From CAZIRF01 sp964541755 (GTDB lineage Bacteria; Spirochaetota; Spirochaetia; Treponematales; Breznakiellaceae), in the NCBI GenBank assembly GCA_964541755.1, contig CAZIRF010000016.1, positions 1 through 56,751 of the forward strand: a stretch of 56,751 bases of DNA, written 5' to 3'. The translations under genes were made by a program, and so were the position numbers. The notes below the pieces were generated by a model. That model worked only from the letters and a program-made list of their open reading frames with translations, ran no database searches and had not been told where the DNA came from. This document shows positions 6,846 through 14,398 of the stretch, one piece after another (position 1 is the first letter of the stretch; the number at the start of each line of letters is the position of its first letter).

Positions 6846-8860
6846 AGGGAAAAAGAATACACGCGGGTATTGCTTCCGCTTTATTTCTCATGGGCGCTTT
6901 GGGGTGCGCCACGCCGGTATCAAGTTACACTGGCCCTGAAACAGGAGAAGTGATCAAAAAGCCGTATAAAACCGTGAATAATGCAAACCCCTTGTCCACA
7001 AGTGTCTTCTGCGCAGACCCTACCAGCGTGGAATACAACGGAAGGCTGTATGTATATGGCACAAACGATACGCAGCAGGCCGAAAATGATACCAAAAACG
7101 ATTATGACCAAATCAAGTCGATCGTGTGCTTCTCGACTGATGACATGGCAAACTGGACATATCACGGCAGCATACCGGTCAAGAAGATAGCACCATGGAT
7201 CATCAACTCTTGGGCACCATCGATAACATCCCGGGTGGAAGAAGATGGCCAGACTCACTTCTACCTCTATTTTTCAAATAACGGTGCCGGGGTCGGGGTC
7301 ATAACAGCCACAAGTCCCACAGGGCCCTGGACTGATCCCCTGGGAAAGCCGCTTGTCTACCAGAATATGCCTGGCCTGAAAAATTGCCCCGCCCCCTTTG
7401 ATCCCGGAGTGTGCATCGATGAAAACGGAACGGGCTGGCTTTCATTTGGCGGAGGCGTTCCCGCCACTGGTGCGACGGTCCATACATCGGTACCCAAGAT
7501 TGTCAAATTGGGCGAGGACATGCTCTCCTTTGACAGCGAATTTGTTTCTATCGACGCTCCACACTTTTTTGAAGCAAGCGAACTCAATTACCTGGAAGGG
7601 ACCTACTATTACTCCTATTCGACCGACTGGCAAAAAAGAGGGCCGGGATGGGATTATGAAGGCATTCCCGTTCCTCCAAGCTGCAGTATGGCGTATTTGA
7701 CGACAAAGACCCCGCTTGTGCCAGAGAGCTGGGAATACCGCGGGGCGTTCTTCTACAATTCCGGAGAGAATGCCAAGGGGCAGTCGGGGATGCGCTGGGG
7801 CAACAACCATACGCATATCCACGAATACAAGGGCACCAACTACATCCTCCATCACACCCTGCTCCTGGAAGAACTGCAGGGAGGCACGGCGGGTTTTCGA
7901 AGCATCATGGTCGATTATCTTCCCATGGATACCAAGACCGGTAAAATACCGATTACTGCAGCAAGCAAAAAGGGTGTTTCACAGATTAAAACACTCGATG
8001 CGTATTCTTTGCATGGCGCAACAACGGCATTCACAAGTGCTGATATTTCGTATGAACAGCTTGATAACAGCGGCAGCGTTGCGGTAAAGGGCAATAGCGA
8101 TGGCTCGTGGCTCTTTGTGAAAGGCGCGGATTTTGGCTACGGAGCAAAAGCATTTACCGCACGCGTCAAGGGCAAGGGAAGGATTGAAGTTCGCCTTGAC
8201 GATATTGCAAGCATCGCGGTGGCTGCCATTGATGTTGACAATACAGAATATGAAAAACTAAGCACGACAGATATACAGGACTTCAACGGAAGGAACCACA
8301 ACATCTATTTTGTGTTTTCCAAGGATGTGTTCATGGAAAACTGGCAGTTTGTACAGGATGCCATCCCCCTGCGTGCAGAAGAGCCTGTCTCGCAGGCGGG
8401 GGATAATTACCTTTCAATAGTTTTTTCTGCACAGGCGGAAAATCCCGGCCCTTCTCCTTCCGCAATACTCGAGCTTGCCAAAGACGGGGATTATTTCGTT
8501 ACATCCTCCTCATTCGCAGCACACAGTGAGGTACTCAACCTGGGATTTATAAATACAGATGCCAATGCATCGTACAGGGTGTTTGTCAAATCCCTCTCGC
8601 TTGCAACAGCCAAGGGGATGGTGGAAATTCCGGTGAACGTGGAACTTGACCCCACAAGCTCATCGGCAAACGGCCTTGCGAACGGCTGGAGACCGGCTGC
8701 CATTGGCGACCTGGTATACGGCGAGGAGAGCAAGGGGCTCTTTGCCGCCGAGACGACGATTGACTGGATTGGATACCGGTTCGCTCTCGTAGTGAACGGC
8801 AAGGAAGTACCGTTCACATCAATAAGCTATAAGGTATCGGTAACAGGGTTTTCACATTGA
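6842..8860 (+). CDS. GH43 lipoprotein with CBM6-like and extra C-terminal domain
   Basis: Paralogue of the preceding enzyme, exported as a lipoprotein. A basic N-terminus and hydrophobic stretch end in GALGC, giving a probable lipidated Cys22 (a relaxed spirochaetal lipobox). The GH43 propeller keeps Asp59 (FCADPT), Asp187 (PFDPG) and Glu244 (FFEASEL). A CBM6-like segment follows (~residues 385-500), then ~170 residues of beta-rich sequence absent from the cytoplasmic copy. Length is 672 residues. AAGGAG precedes the ATG, which overlaps the upstream stop by 4 nt, so the two are co-translated. A surface enzyme and a cytoplasmic enzyme of the same family suggest stepwise breakdown of one glycan, with oligosaccharide uptake between. 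No transporter is encoded nearby. Confidence 0.85.
   Translation: MKGKRIHAGIASALFLMGALGCATPVSSYTGPETGEVIKKPYKTVNNANPLSTSVFCADPTSVEYNGRLYVYGTNDTQQAENDTKNDYDQIKSIVCFSTDDMANWTYHGSIPVKKIAPWIINSWAPSITSRVEEDGQTHFYLYFSNNGAGVGVITATSPTGPWTDPLGKPLVYQNMPGLKNCPAPFDPGVCIDENGTGWLSFGGGVPATGATVHTSVPKIVKLGEDMLSFDSEFVSIDAPHFFEASELNYLEGTYYYSYSTDWQKRGPGWDYEGIPVPPSCSMAYLTTKTPLVPESWEYRGAFFYNSGENAKGQSGMRWGNNHTHIHEYKGTNYILHHTLLLEELQGGTAGFRSIMVDYLPMDTKTGKIPITAASKKGVSQIKTLDAYSLHGATTAFTSADISYEQLDNSGSVAVKGNSDGSWLFVKGADFGYGAKAFTARVKGKGRIEVRLDDIASIAVAAIDVDNTEYEKLSTTDIQDFNGRNHNIYFVFSKDVFMENWQFVQDAIPLRAEEPVSQAGDNYLSIVFSAQAENPGPSPSAILELAKDGDYFVTSSSFAAHSEVLNLGFINTDANASYRVFVKSLSLATAKGMVEIPVNVELDPTSSSANGLANGWRPAAIGDLVYGEESKGLFAAETTIDWIGYRFALVVNGKEVPFTSISYKVSVTGFSH
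7322..7407 (+). repeat. Conserved 86-bp tract shared by the two GH43 genes (copy 2)
   Basis: One mismatch against 5838-5923; covers the WTDPLGKPLVYQNMPGLKNC region of the propeller up to the PFDP motif. Confidence 0.8.
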
Positions 8861-8910
8861 ACAAGAAGGCCCTCAAGGTTTTCCAGGTGCCCGAACGTTT
8901 CGCGGGGGTA

Positions 8911-9060
8911 GGCCGGGATCGCGCGCCAAGCAGGAGCCCCTGCTTGGCGGGAAGCCCGGCCGCAGGGGGCGTCGGGGCAAGACGCGTACGTCTTGCCCCT
9001 GGCGGAACGGCGCTTCGCCGTTCCGCAAGCCCTCTGGGCGAATTGCGCATGCTGCGCCCA
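8911..9060. repeat. Cluster of four consecutive hairpins in an intergenic region
   Basis: Hairpin 1: outer stem 8911-8917/8955-8961 (GGCCGGG/CCCGGCC) enclosing an 11-bp stem 8924-8934/8939-8949. Hairpin 2: perfect 11-bp stem 8974-8984/8989-8999. Hairpin 3: perfect 11-bp stem 9002-9012/9016-9026 with a 3-nt loop. Hairpin 4: 9035-9040/9055-9060. The gap between the GH43 stop (8860) and the M48 gene (9208) holds this cluster and the long inverted repeat at 9079-9137 and nothing else recognisable. It could be a BIME/MITE-like repeat or a structured RNA. Confidence 0.7.
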
Positions 9061-9078
9061 ATAAACGTCTAAAATGGG

Positions 9079-9137
9079 TGGCTTGAAAAAGCCCAATCGG
9101 GGCATTTTCTTCGCCCCGATTGGGCTTTTTCAAGCCA
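9079..9137. terminator. Long perfect inverted repeat, bidirectional terminator
   Basis: Two perfectly complementary 25-nt arms (9079-9103 and 9113-9137) around a 9-nt loop. An A5 tract in the left arm and a T5 tract in the right arm lie inside the stem. It sits between convergent genes (stops at 8860 + and 9208 -). Confidence 0.85.
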
Positions 9138-9207
9138 GGACCTATTTCTATATGCTTCCTTGGGCGCAGGCTTGCGTAGAGGAGCTATTGCGCCCCCTTC
9201 CCCTTTC

Positions 9208-10236
9208 CTATTCCTGGTCGCGGCCTTTGAAGGAGTCGCGCAGGCTGTCGCCGAGGTCTTTGAGGCCGTCGCCCAGGCCGGAAACGATGCGGGAGAGGGG
9301 GTCGTCGGCCTTGCGCAGGGTTTCGCGGTAGTGTTCGAAGCCGGCGCGGAGGTCTTCGGCGGTGTTTCGGGAGGTAGAGCGGTCGCGGGAGGCATTGCTT
9401 GCGTCTGCGTTGCGTTTTGGGTAGCGGCCTTCAATTATAGACTGATAGTTTCCGCCCGCGGCCCAGGCCTTGAGTTCCTTCAAGCGAACGACGGGGTGCG
9501 GGTGGGATATCCAGAGTTGGTTCATGACCTTGTGGACGGTGTCGAGGGCGCCCTTGTGCGATTCGAATTCCATGGCCTGCTCGAAGAATGCGTTGAGGTT
9601 AACCTGGGAGAGGTCGGTGCCGCCGGAGAGCTTCATGAGGACGTTGCTGGCGATGACCTCGTCCTGGATGGCCAAGAGGCCGGCGCGGTCGGCGGTGAGC
9701 TCGCTCTTTTTGTCCCACTCGGCAAGGGCGATCTTGATGGGCAGGAGAAGGACGTTTGCCAGCGGCAGGACGGTGAGGGAGACATTCGCCAGGATGTACG
9801 CGAGGGTCTTGTACAGGCTGTGCCCGCTCATGATGTGGCCCAGTTCGTGGGCGAGTATGACGCGGAGCTCCTCTTCGTCCAGGAGGTGTACGAGGGCCGA
9901 ATTGATGACAATAAAGGGTTCTTTAACCCCCATGGTACAGGCGTTATATTGGGGGCTCGCCGTAACGAATACCTTGGGCCGGTACGGCCAGTCGAAGATG
10001 CGAAGGACGTCGTCGAGCATGCAATTGATGGCGGGATACTGCTTGTCCGACACCCGCACGCTAGAGGAGAGCTGCATGAGGTAGAGGGAGCGCTCTGTCG
10101 AGAGGCCGATGAGGGCCTTTACGAGCTCGTCGAAGCCCTTGAGGGCAGTAAGGGCCGATAGTGCGGCCCGGTCTGCCGGGTGTTCCCAGGCGACCGGGTC
10201 GATTCCTTGAAGAGTACGTTTTCCTTTGACGAGCAT
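9208..10236 (-). CDS. M48-family zinc metallopeptidase (HtpX/BepA-like)
   Basis: Zinc-dependent protease, probably membrane-associated and involved in envelope protein quality control. The HExxH motif is HELGH at residues 130-134; the third ligand is probably Glu179 in SELTADRAG. A hydrophobic stretch (~150-175) separates them, as in M48 proteins. After ~residue 260 the protein is polar and low-complexity, ending in repeated GDGLKDLGDSLRDSF helices. Start ATG 10236 has GGGAGG 6 nt upstream; an ATG 21 nt earlier has none. Length is 342 residues. Dispersed element copy C lies antisense in the low-complexity tail (GGNYQSIIEG). It is a single gene, divergent from the next one. Confidence 0.85.
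   Translation of the reverse strand: MLVKGKRTLQGIDPVAWEHPADRAALSALTALKGFDELVKALIGLSTERSLYLMQLSSSVRVSDKQYPAINCMLDDVLRIFDWPYRPKVFVTASPQYNACTMGVKEPFIVINSALVHLLDEEELRVILAHELGHIMSGHSLYKTLAYILANVSLTVLPLANVLLLPIKIALAEWDKKSELTADRAGLLAIQDEVIASNVLMKLSGGTDLSQVNLNAFFEQAMEFESHKGALDTVHKVMNQLWISHPHPVVRLKELKAWAAGGNYQSIIEGRYPKRNADASNASRDRSTSRNTAEDLRAGFEHYRETLRKADDPLSRIVSGLGDGLKDLGDSLRDSFKGRDQE
9436..9463 (+). repeat. Dispersed element copy C (antisense in the M48 gene)
   Basis: TATAGACTGATAGTTTCC followed by GCCCGCGGCC: the consensus with one extra T. It overlaps the start of the variable tail of the peptidase. Confidence 0.6.
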
Positions 10237-10299
10237 GGGGTACCTCCCGAAGAACACGAGTATACACCAAGACTGATGCCTGATGTGACAAAAACGCCA

Positions 10300-10329
10300 T
10301 GGACGCAGTGCGCCATGGCGGGCTATACT
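10300..10329 (+). promoter_or_regulatory. Candidate promoter close to the start codon
   Basis: TATACT at 10324-10329 lies 8 nt before the ATG at 10338. A weak -35 (TGGACG, 10300-10305) is 18 bp upstream. No Shine-Dalgarno sequence is present, consistent with a leaderless transcript. Confidence 0.45.
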
Positions 10330-10337
10330 CGGCCGCG

Positions 10338-10820
10338 ATGGAAACCATAGATGTACTGATTACCATGGGCCTTTCGTTTTTGCCCATTTCCGAGTTGCGC
10401 GGGGGTATCCCCTATGCGCTGGCACATGGGGCGAGCTGGTGGAGCGCATGGCTCCTCTGTGTGGCTTGCAACGCCCTTGTAGCACCCCTTGTGTGGATCT
10501 TTTTGGGCACGGTTCACAAGCTCTTCTTACACATGAAGTGGTATGCGCGCCTCTTTGAACGGGTTGTCGAACGTACACGACACAAGATTGGCGCCCAGGT
10601 CGACAGGTGGGGCTGGATTGGCATCGGCCTCTTTGTGGCAGTGCCCCTGCCCATCACCGGGGCCTGGACGGGGACCCTGGGGGCCTGGCTCTTGGGGGTC
10701 TCAAAGCGCAAGACCTTCCTCGCAGTCGTTGTGGGCGTTATCATTTCCGGCACGATTGTTACAAGCGTGGTGGTATTCGGGGTCAAGGCCCTCGAGATAT
10801 TCACCAAGAGCGGGGTTTGA
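10338..10820 (+). CDS. Small multidrug-export-like membrane protein (COG2426 type)
   Basis: A 160-residue integral membrane protein. It opens METIDVLITMGLSFLPISELRGGIPYAL, typical of the putative small multi-drug export family, and has about four hydrophobic segments (residues ~8-30, 33-55, 93-120, 125-148). The SELRGGIPYA motif and the GAWTGTLGAWLLG turn are conserved in that family, whose real substrate is unknown. ATG 10338 was chosen over an in-frame ATG 39 nt upstream because it gives the family N-terminus and follows a -10 box by 8 nt. The Rep/PcrA helicase starts 9 nt downstream, so the two are probably co-transcribed, although no functional link is evident. Confidence 0.8.
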   Translation: METIDVLITMGLSFLPISELRGGIPYALAHGASWWSAWLLCVACNALVAPLVWIFLGTVHKLFLHMKWYARLFERVVERTRHKIGAQVDRWGWIGIGLFVAVPLPITGAWTGTLGAWLLGVSKRKTFLAVVVGVIISGTIVTSVVVFGVKALEIFTKSGV

Positions 10821-10829
10821 CGCCGTACG

Positions 10830-12869
10830 ATGTCGAAACTCAACTTCGAAGCGGAACTCAACGAGATGCAGTGCAAGGCCGTCACCACGGTGGATGGCCC
10901 GGTACTCATCATCGCGGGGGCCGGCAGCGGCAAGACCCGCGTCATTACCTTTCGCATTGCAAACATGCTCGACCGGGGCATCCCGCAGTCGGCCATACTG
11001 GCCCTTACCTTTACCAACAAGGCTGCGCGCGAAATGGAGGAGCGGGTCAAGGAGCTCACGCGAAAGAAGCTGCAGAACCTTACCGTGAGCACCTTCCACG
11101 CCTTCGGGGTAAAGATTCTGCGCGAGCACATCGAGGCCCTGGGGTACCGCAACAACTACTCCATCTATGACAGTACCGACCGCAACCAGCTTATTAAAGA
11201 CTGCCTTCGCGAGTGCGGTTTCTCGGCCGAGGGTACCGACCTCTTCGAGATCGGGGCCCTCTTCTCCAACATCAAAACGGGGATGACGAGCTGGAGCGAG
11301 AAGGAAAACGACGCCTGGCGCCGGGTCTACGAGGAGTACCAGTCCTGCCTCAAGATCTACAACGCGGTGGACTTTGACGACCTCCTTACCCTGCCCATAC
11401 AGCTCTTTGAAGAGCACCCGGAAATCCTTGAGACTTACCGGGCGCGTTTTCGCTACCTCATGGTCGACGAGTTCCAGGACACGAGCCTTATCCAGTACCG
11501 CCTCTTGAAGCTCCTTGCAGACCGCAACATCTGTGTGGTGGGCGATGATGACCAGTCCATTTATTCCTGGCGCGGGGCCAATTACGAGAACCTCCTCAAC
11601 TTCGAGAAGGACTTCCCGGGCCTTGTGGAGATCAAGCTCGAACAGAACTACCGCTCAACCTCGACCATCCTCGAGGCGGCCAACGGGGTTATCGCCCATA
11701 ATACCAACCGCAAGGACAAGAAGCTCTGGAGCGGGAACGGGGGCGGCAAGCCCATCGAGGTCTACTACCCGGAAAACGAATCGGTGGAGGCGGAGTTCAT
11801 CGCCGAACAGATCAAGAGCCTCATGATGCTCGAGAAACGGCGCTATGACGACTTTGGCATCTTGATTCGTACCAACGCGATGACGAGGCACCTTGAAGAA
11901 GCCCTCCTTGCGAACAACATCCCCTACCGGGTGTCCGGCGGCGAGAGCTTCTTCCAACGCAAAGAAATCAAGGACATTATCAGCTACCTGCGCGTGATTG
12001 CGAACCTGGACGATGACATCAACCTCTTGCGCATCATCAATACCCCGCGCCGGGGTATTGGCAAGACGAGCGTCAAGCACATGATGGACATAGCAAAATC
12101 GAAGCGGTGCTCACTCTGGGAGGCCATGAGCACGATGCGCTACGCGACCGACACCCTCTTTCCCGAAAAGGGGCGCATCGATGTCGATACCTTCATGACC
12201 CTTATCGAGTACTTTCGCGGCGAGATCCTGGGCAAGAAGGGCCTCTCCAAGAAGGTGCGGATGCTCGTCGACAACATCGACTACTTTTCCTACCTCGCAA
12301 GCGAATATTCGAAGAGCGAAAAGGCCGCGCGCTACAAGTTCCTCAATATCGAGTACCTTATCCAGTTCATCGAGACCTGGGAGAAGGACCCGGACAACAT
12401 GGACCCCACCCTCTTCCCCTGGCTCAACCGCATCAGCCTTATTACCCGTGACGACGGCAACGAGGATGCGGGCAAGGGGAAGGTGAACCTGATGACGATT
12501 CACGCATCGAAAGGCCTTGAGTTCCCGGTCGTATTCATTGCAGGTGTCGAGAACGGCATTATCCCCCATGCCAAGAGCGTCGAGGAAGGCGATGGCAATG
12601 TCGAGGAAGAGCGGCGCCTGTTCTATGTGGCGATTACCCGCGCGCGCGACAAGCTCTACCTGTCCAGCTGCCAGAAGCGGGGCAAGGGCTCCATGGCCGT
12701 CGAGAGCAGCCCCTCGCCCTTTATGGACGAAATTCCGGCCCACCTCGTCGAATACCACGACCCGGATACCCAGTTGGGCACCCCGGAAGAAGTGGGGAAC
12801 TACTTCGAGCTTATGAAGCAGAAATTCGGATTTGTGGAAGAAAAGGAAGAGGTCGAGAAGCTGGACTAG
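10830..12869 (+). CDS. Rep/PcrA/UvrD-type superfamily 1 DNA helicase
   Basis: ATP-dependent 3'-5' helicase for replication restart and repair. Walker A GAGSGKT is at residues 30-36. Also visible are LTFTNKAAREM, the DEFQDTS Walker B, VVGDDDQSIYSWRGA, LEQNYRSTSTIL, TIHASKGLEFPVVF and EERRLFYVAITRARDKL, i.e. the full SF1A motif set. The 679-residue length and abrupt end after ~670 resemble Rep more than PcrA, which has a longer C-terminal tail. The stop codon shares the palindrome CTAG (12866-12869) with the stop of the convergent MutY-like gene. Confidence 0.95.
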   Translation: MSKLNFEAELNEMQCKAVTTVDGPVLIIAGAGSGKTRVITFRIANMLDRGIPQSAILALTFTNKAAREMEERVKELTRKKLQNLTVSTFHAFGVKILREHIEALGYRNNYSIYDSTDRNQLIKDCLRECGFSAEGTDLFEIGALFSNIKTGMTSWSEKENDAWRRVYEEYQSCLKIYNAVDFDDLLTLPIQLFEEHPEILETYRARFRYLMVDEFQDTSLIQYRLLKLLADRNICVVGDDDQSIYSWRGANYENLLNFEKDFPGLVEIKLEQNYRSTSTILEAANGVIAHNTNRKDKKLWSGNGGGKPIEVYYPENESVEAEFIAEQIKSLMMLEKRRYDDFGILIRTNAMTRHLEEALLANNIPYRVSGGESFFQRKEIKDIISYLRVIANLDDDINLLRIINTPRRGIGKTSVKHMMDIAKSKRCSLWEAMSTMRYATDTLFPEKGRIDVDTFMTLIEYFRGEILGKKGLSKKVRMLVDNIDYFSYLASEYSKSEKAARYKFLNIEYLIQFIETWEKDPDNMDPTLFPWLNRISLITRDDGNEDAGKGKVNLMTIHASKGLEFPVVFIAGVENGIIPHAKSVEEGDGNVEEERRLFYVAITRARDKLYLSSCQKRGKGSMAVESSPSPFMDEIPAHLVEYHDPDTQLGTPEEVGNYFELMKQKFGFVEEKEEVEKLD

Positions 12870-13729
12870 TCCTGCCGTATGCGGTAGTGAAGCTCGTCGC
12901 CTTGGGGCCCATATTTTTCAAGCAGGCCCTCGGCGATGAGGTCTGCCAGGGCGCGCTCGAGGCGGCTGCGGCCGTCGGGGCTGTCTGCCAGGGAGGGACG
13001 GCCTTCTTCACGGTAAGAGGCGAGCGCTTCAAAACAGGACGGCCCCCCTTTTGACAGGGCGCGCAGGATGTTCCCCCGCGCTTCGCGCAAGGAGCCCTCG
13101 AAGCGGCTCTGTTTGGCGTGGTGGCGGCTCTGGCGGGAGGGATTGCTGCGCAGTTTCTTGAGCCGGGCGCCGTAGTCCATAAGGCCGTAGTACCAGCTGC
13201 GGGGGTCTTCCCGCCAAAGGCTCTCTTCTATGAGCGGAAAGAGTTCCCGGTCGTGAACGTCGTTTTTGTCGTTAAAGAAGAAGTGCAGAAAGACGGCGCG
13301 GATATTTGTCTCGATGATGACGACGGGCTCCCCATAGGCAAAGCAGGCAGTGGCCCCGGCCGTATAGGGGCCAACCCCCGGCAGGGTCTGGAGGGCGGCG
13401 GCGTTTTGCGGCATGGTAGCGCCGTGTTCATTGACCACGGCACGGGCGGCCTCGCGCAGGAAGCGGGCGCGGCGGTTGTAGCCCAGGCCGCTCCAGGCGG
13501 CGAGGACCTCTTCCAGGCTGGCTGCCGCGAGGGCGGCGGGTGTCGGCCAGCGTTCGAGCCAGCGCTGCCAGTAGACGGCGACGCGATCTGTCTGGGTCTG
13601 TTGGAGCATGACCTCCGACACGAGAATGGCCCAGGGGTCTCGGGTATGCCGCCAGGGAAGGTCCCGACCGGCCTCACGGTAATAATCGAGTATTATCGAG
13701 CGGAACTCGTCAATCGAAGGGGCGTCCAT
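12866..13729 (-). CDS. MutY-like HhH-GPD glycosylase lacking the Fe-S cluster and NUDIX domain
   Basis: Base-excision glycosylase of the A/G-specific adenine glycosylase group. It has the MutY-type opening LPWRHTRDPWAILVSEVMLQQTQ with catalytic Glu39, and the HhH LPGVGPYTAG (116-125). Three departures are notable. The catalytic-Asp region (LDGNV in MutY) reads IETNIRAVF, with Glu140. The C-x6-C-x2-C-x5-C Fe-S motif is absent, replaced by a basic stretch (RSNPSRQSRHHAKQSRFEGS). The 8-oxoG-recognising C-terminal NUDIX-like domain is missing; residues ~225-287 look like a small winged-helix segment. At 287 residues it is shorter than MutY (about 350). It starts 18 nt after the CMP-kinase-like gene. 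Substrate could differ from A:8-oxoG. Confidence 0.8.
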   Translation of the reverse strand: MDAPSIDEFRSIILDYYREAGRDLPWRHTRDPWAILVSEVMLQQTQTDRVAVYWQRWLERWPTPAALAAASLEEVLAAWSGLGYNRRARFLREAARAVVNEHGATMPQNAAALQTLPGVGPYTAGATACFAYGEPVVIIETNIRAVFLHFFFNDKNDVHDRELFPLIEESLWREDPRSWYYGLMDYGARLKKLRSNPSRQSRHHAKQSRFEGSLREARGNILRALSKGGPSCFEALASYREEGRPSLADSPDGRSRLERALADLIAEGLLEKYGPQGDELHYRIRQD

Positions 13730-13747
13730 GGCAGTGCGGGCTGCCTC

Positions 13748-14398
13748 TTACGCCTGCCGGCGGGACAGTGCCGACTGCTGGCGGCCGAGTTCCGCCACAA
13801 TGTGATCGACTATCTCTTCGGGGGTCAATTTGTCGGTCATGATAACGAGGTCGGCGGCGGCCTTGTCGTGGTTGTCGATATCGTAGAGGCGCAAGTAACG
13901 GGCGCTGTCGTTCTCGTCCCGCTTGCGCGTAAAGGCCGCTATGGCTTCAAGATCGCCGCCCTCGCGCTTTTGAATGCGCGCTGCACGCACCATATCGCTC
14001 GCGTCGAGGTAAACCTTGAGATCGGCTTCCGGGAGCATCCAGATGGCCAGGCGCGAGCCCAGGATACAGGAACCGTTCTCCCGTGCGAGGGCTACCTGCC
14101 GGCTGTCCACCTCGCGGTCCCACCAGTCGTCTTCGGCCGCCTTCTTGAGGACCTCTTCGAAGGGGATGTCCTTTTCTGCGGCGAGGGAGCGAAAGGTGAA
14201 GTTGATAAAGCGGTAGCTCAGGCGGTCGGCAAGGAGGCGGCTGACGGTTGTGTTGCCACAGCCACTCTTGCCGGATATGGCGATGCGAACGGGATCGCCA
14301 GGAAGGGCTGCGCCGCGAAGGGCGGCGCCGTCCGGCGCAGTATTTGCATCCGCGGCAGCGGATTGAGCCCTGTCCTTATCAGTATGAATATTCTTCAT
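13748..14398 (-). CDS. Cytidylate-kinase-like P-loop kinase
   Basis: A 216-residue nucleoside-monophosphate-kinase-fold protein of the type-2 cytidylate kinase-like group. After a ~35-residue low-complexity N-terminus, the P-loop reads ISGKSGCGNTT (41-51); an Asn replaces the usual Lys of GKS/T, a variation seen in this subgroup. It also has SRQVALARENGSCILGSRLAIW, a DLKVYLDAS strand and a lid-like arginine region (AARIQKREGG). Probable role: phosphorylation of CMP/dCMP, inferred by family. Start and upstream yicC stop overlap by 4 nt (ATGA). Confidence 0.75.
   Translation of the reverse strand: MKNIHTDKDRAQSAAADANTAPDGAALRGAALPGDPVRIAISGKSGCGNTTVSRLLADRLSYRFINFTFRSLAAEKDIPFEEVLKKAAEDDWWDREVDSRQVALARENGSCILGSRLAIWMLPEADLKVYLDASDMVRAARIQKREGGDLEAIAAFTRKRDENDSARYLRLYDIDNHDKAAADLVIMTDKLTPEEIVDHIVAELGRQQSALSRRQA

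Noticed and set aside
8857..9072. 71-aa open frame after the GH43 lipoprotein
   Set aside because: It runs straight through the perfect hairpins and has repetitive Arg/Ala/Gly-type translation on both strands; no ribosome-binding site or recognisable motif.
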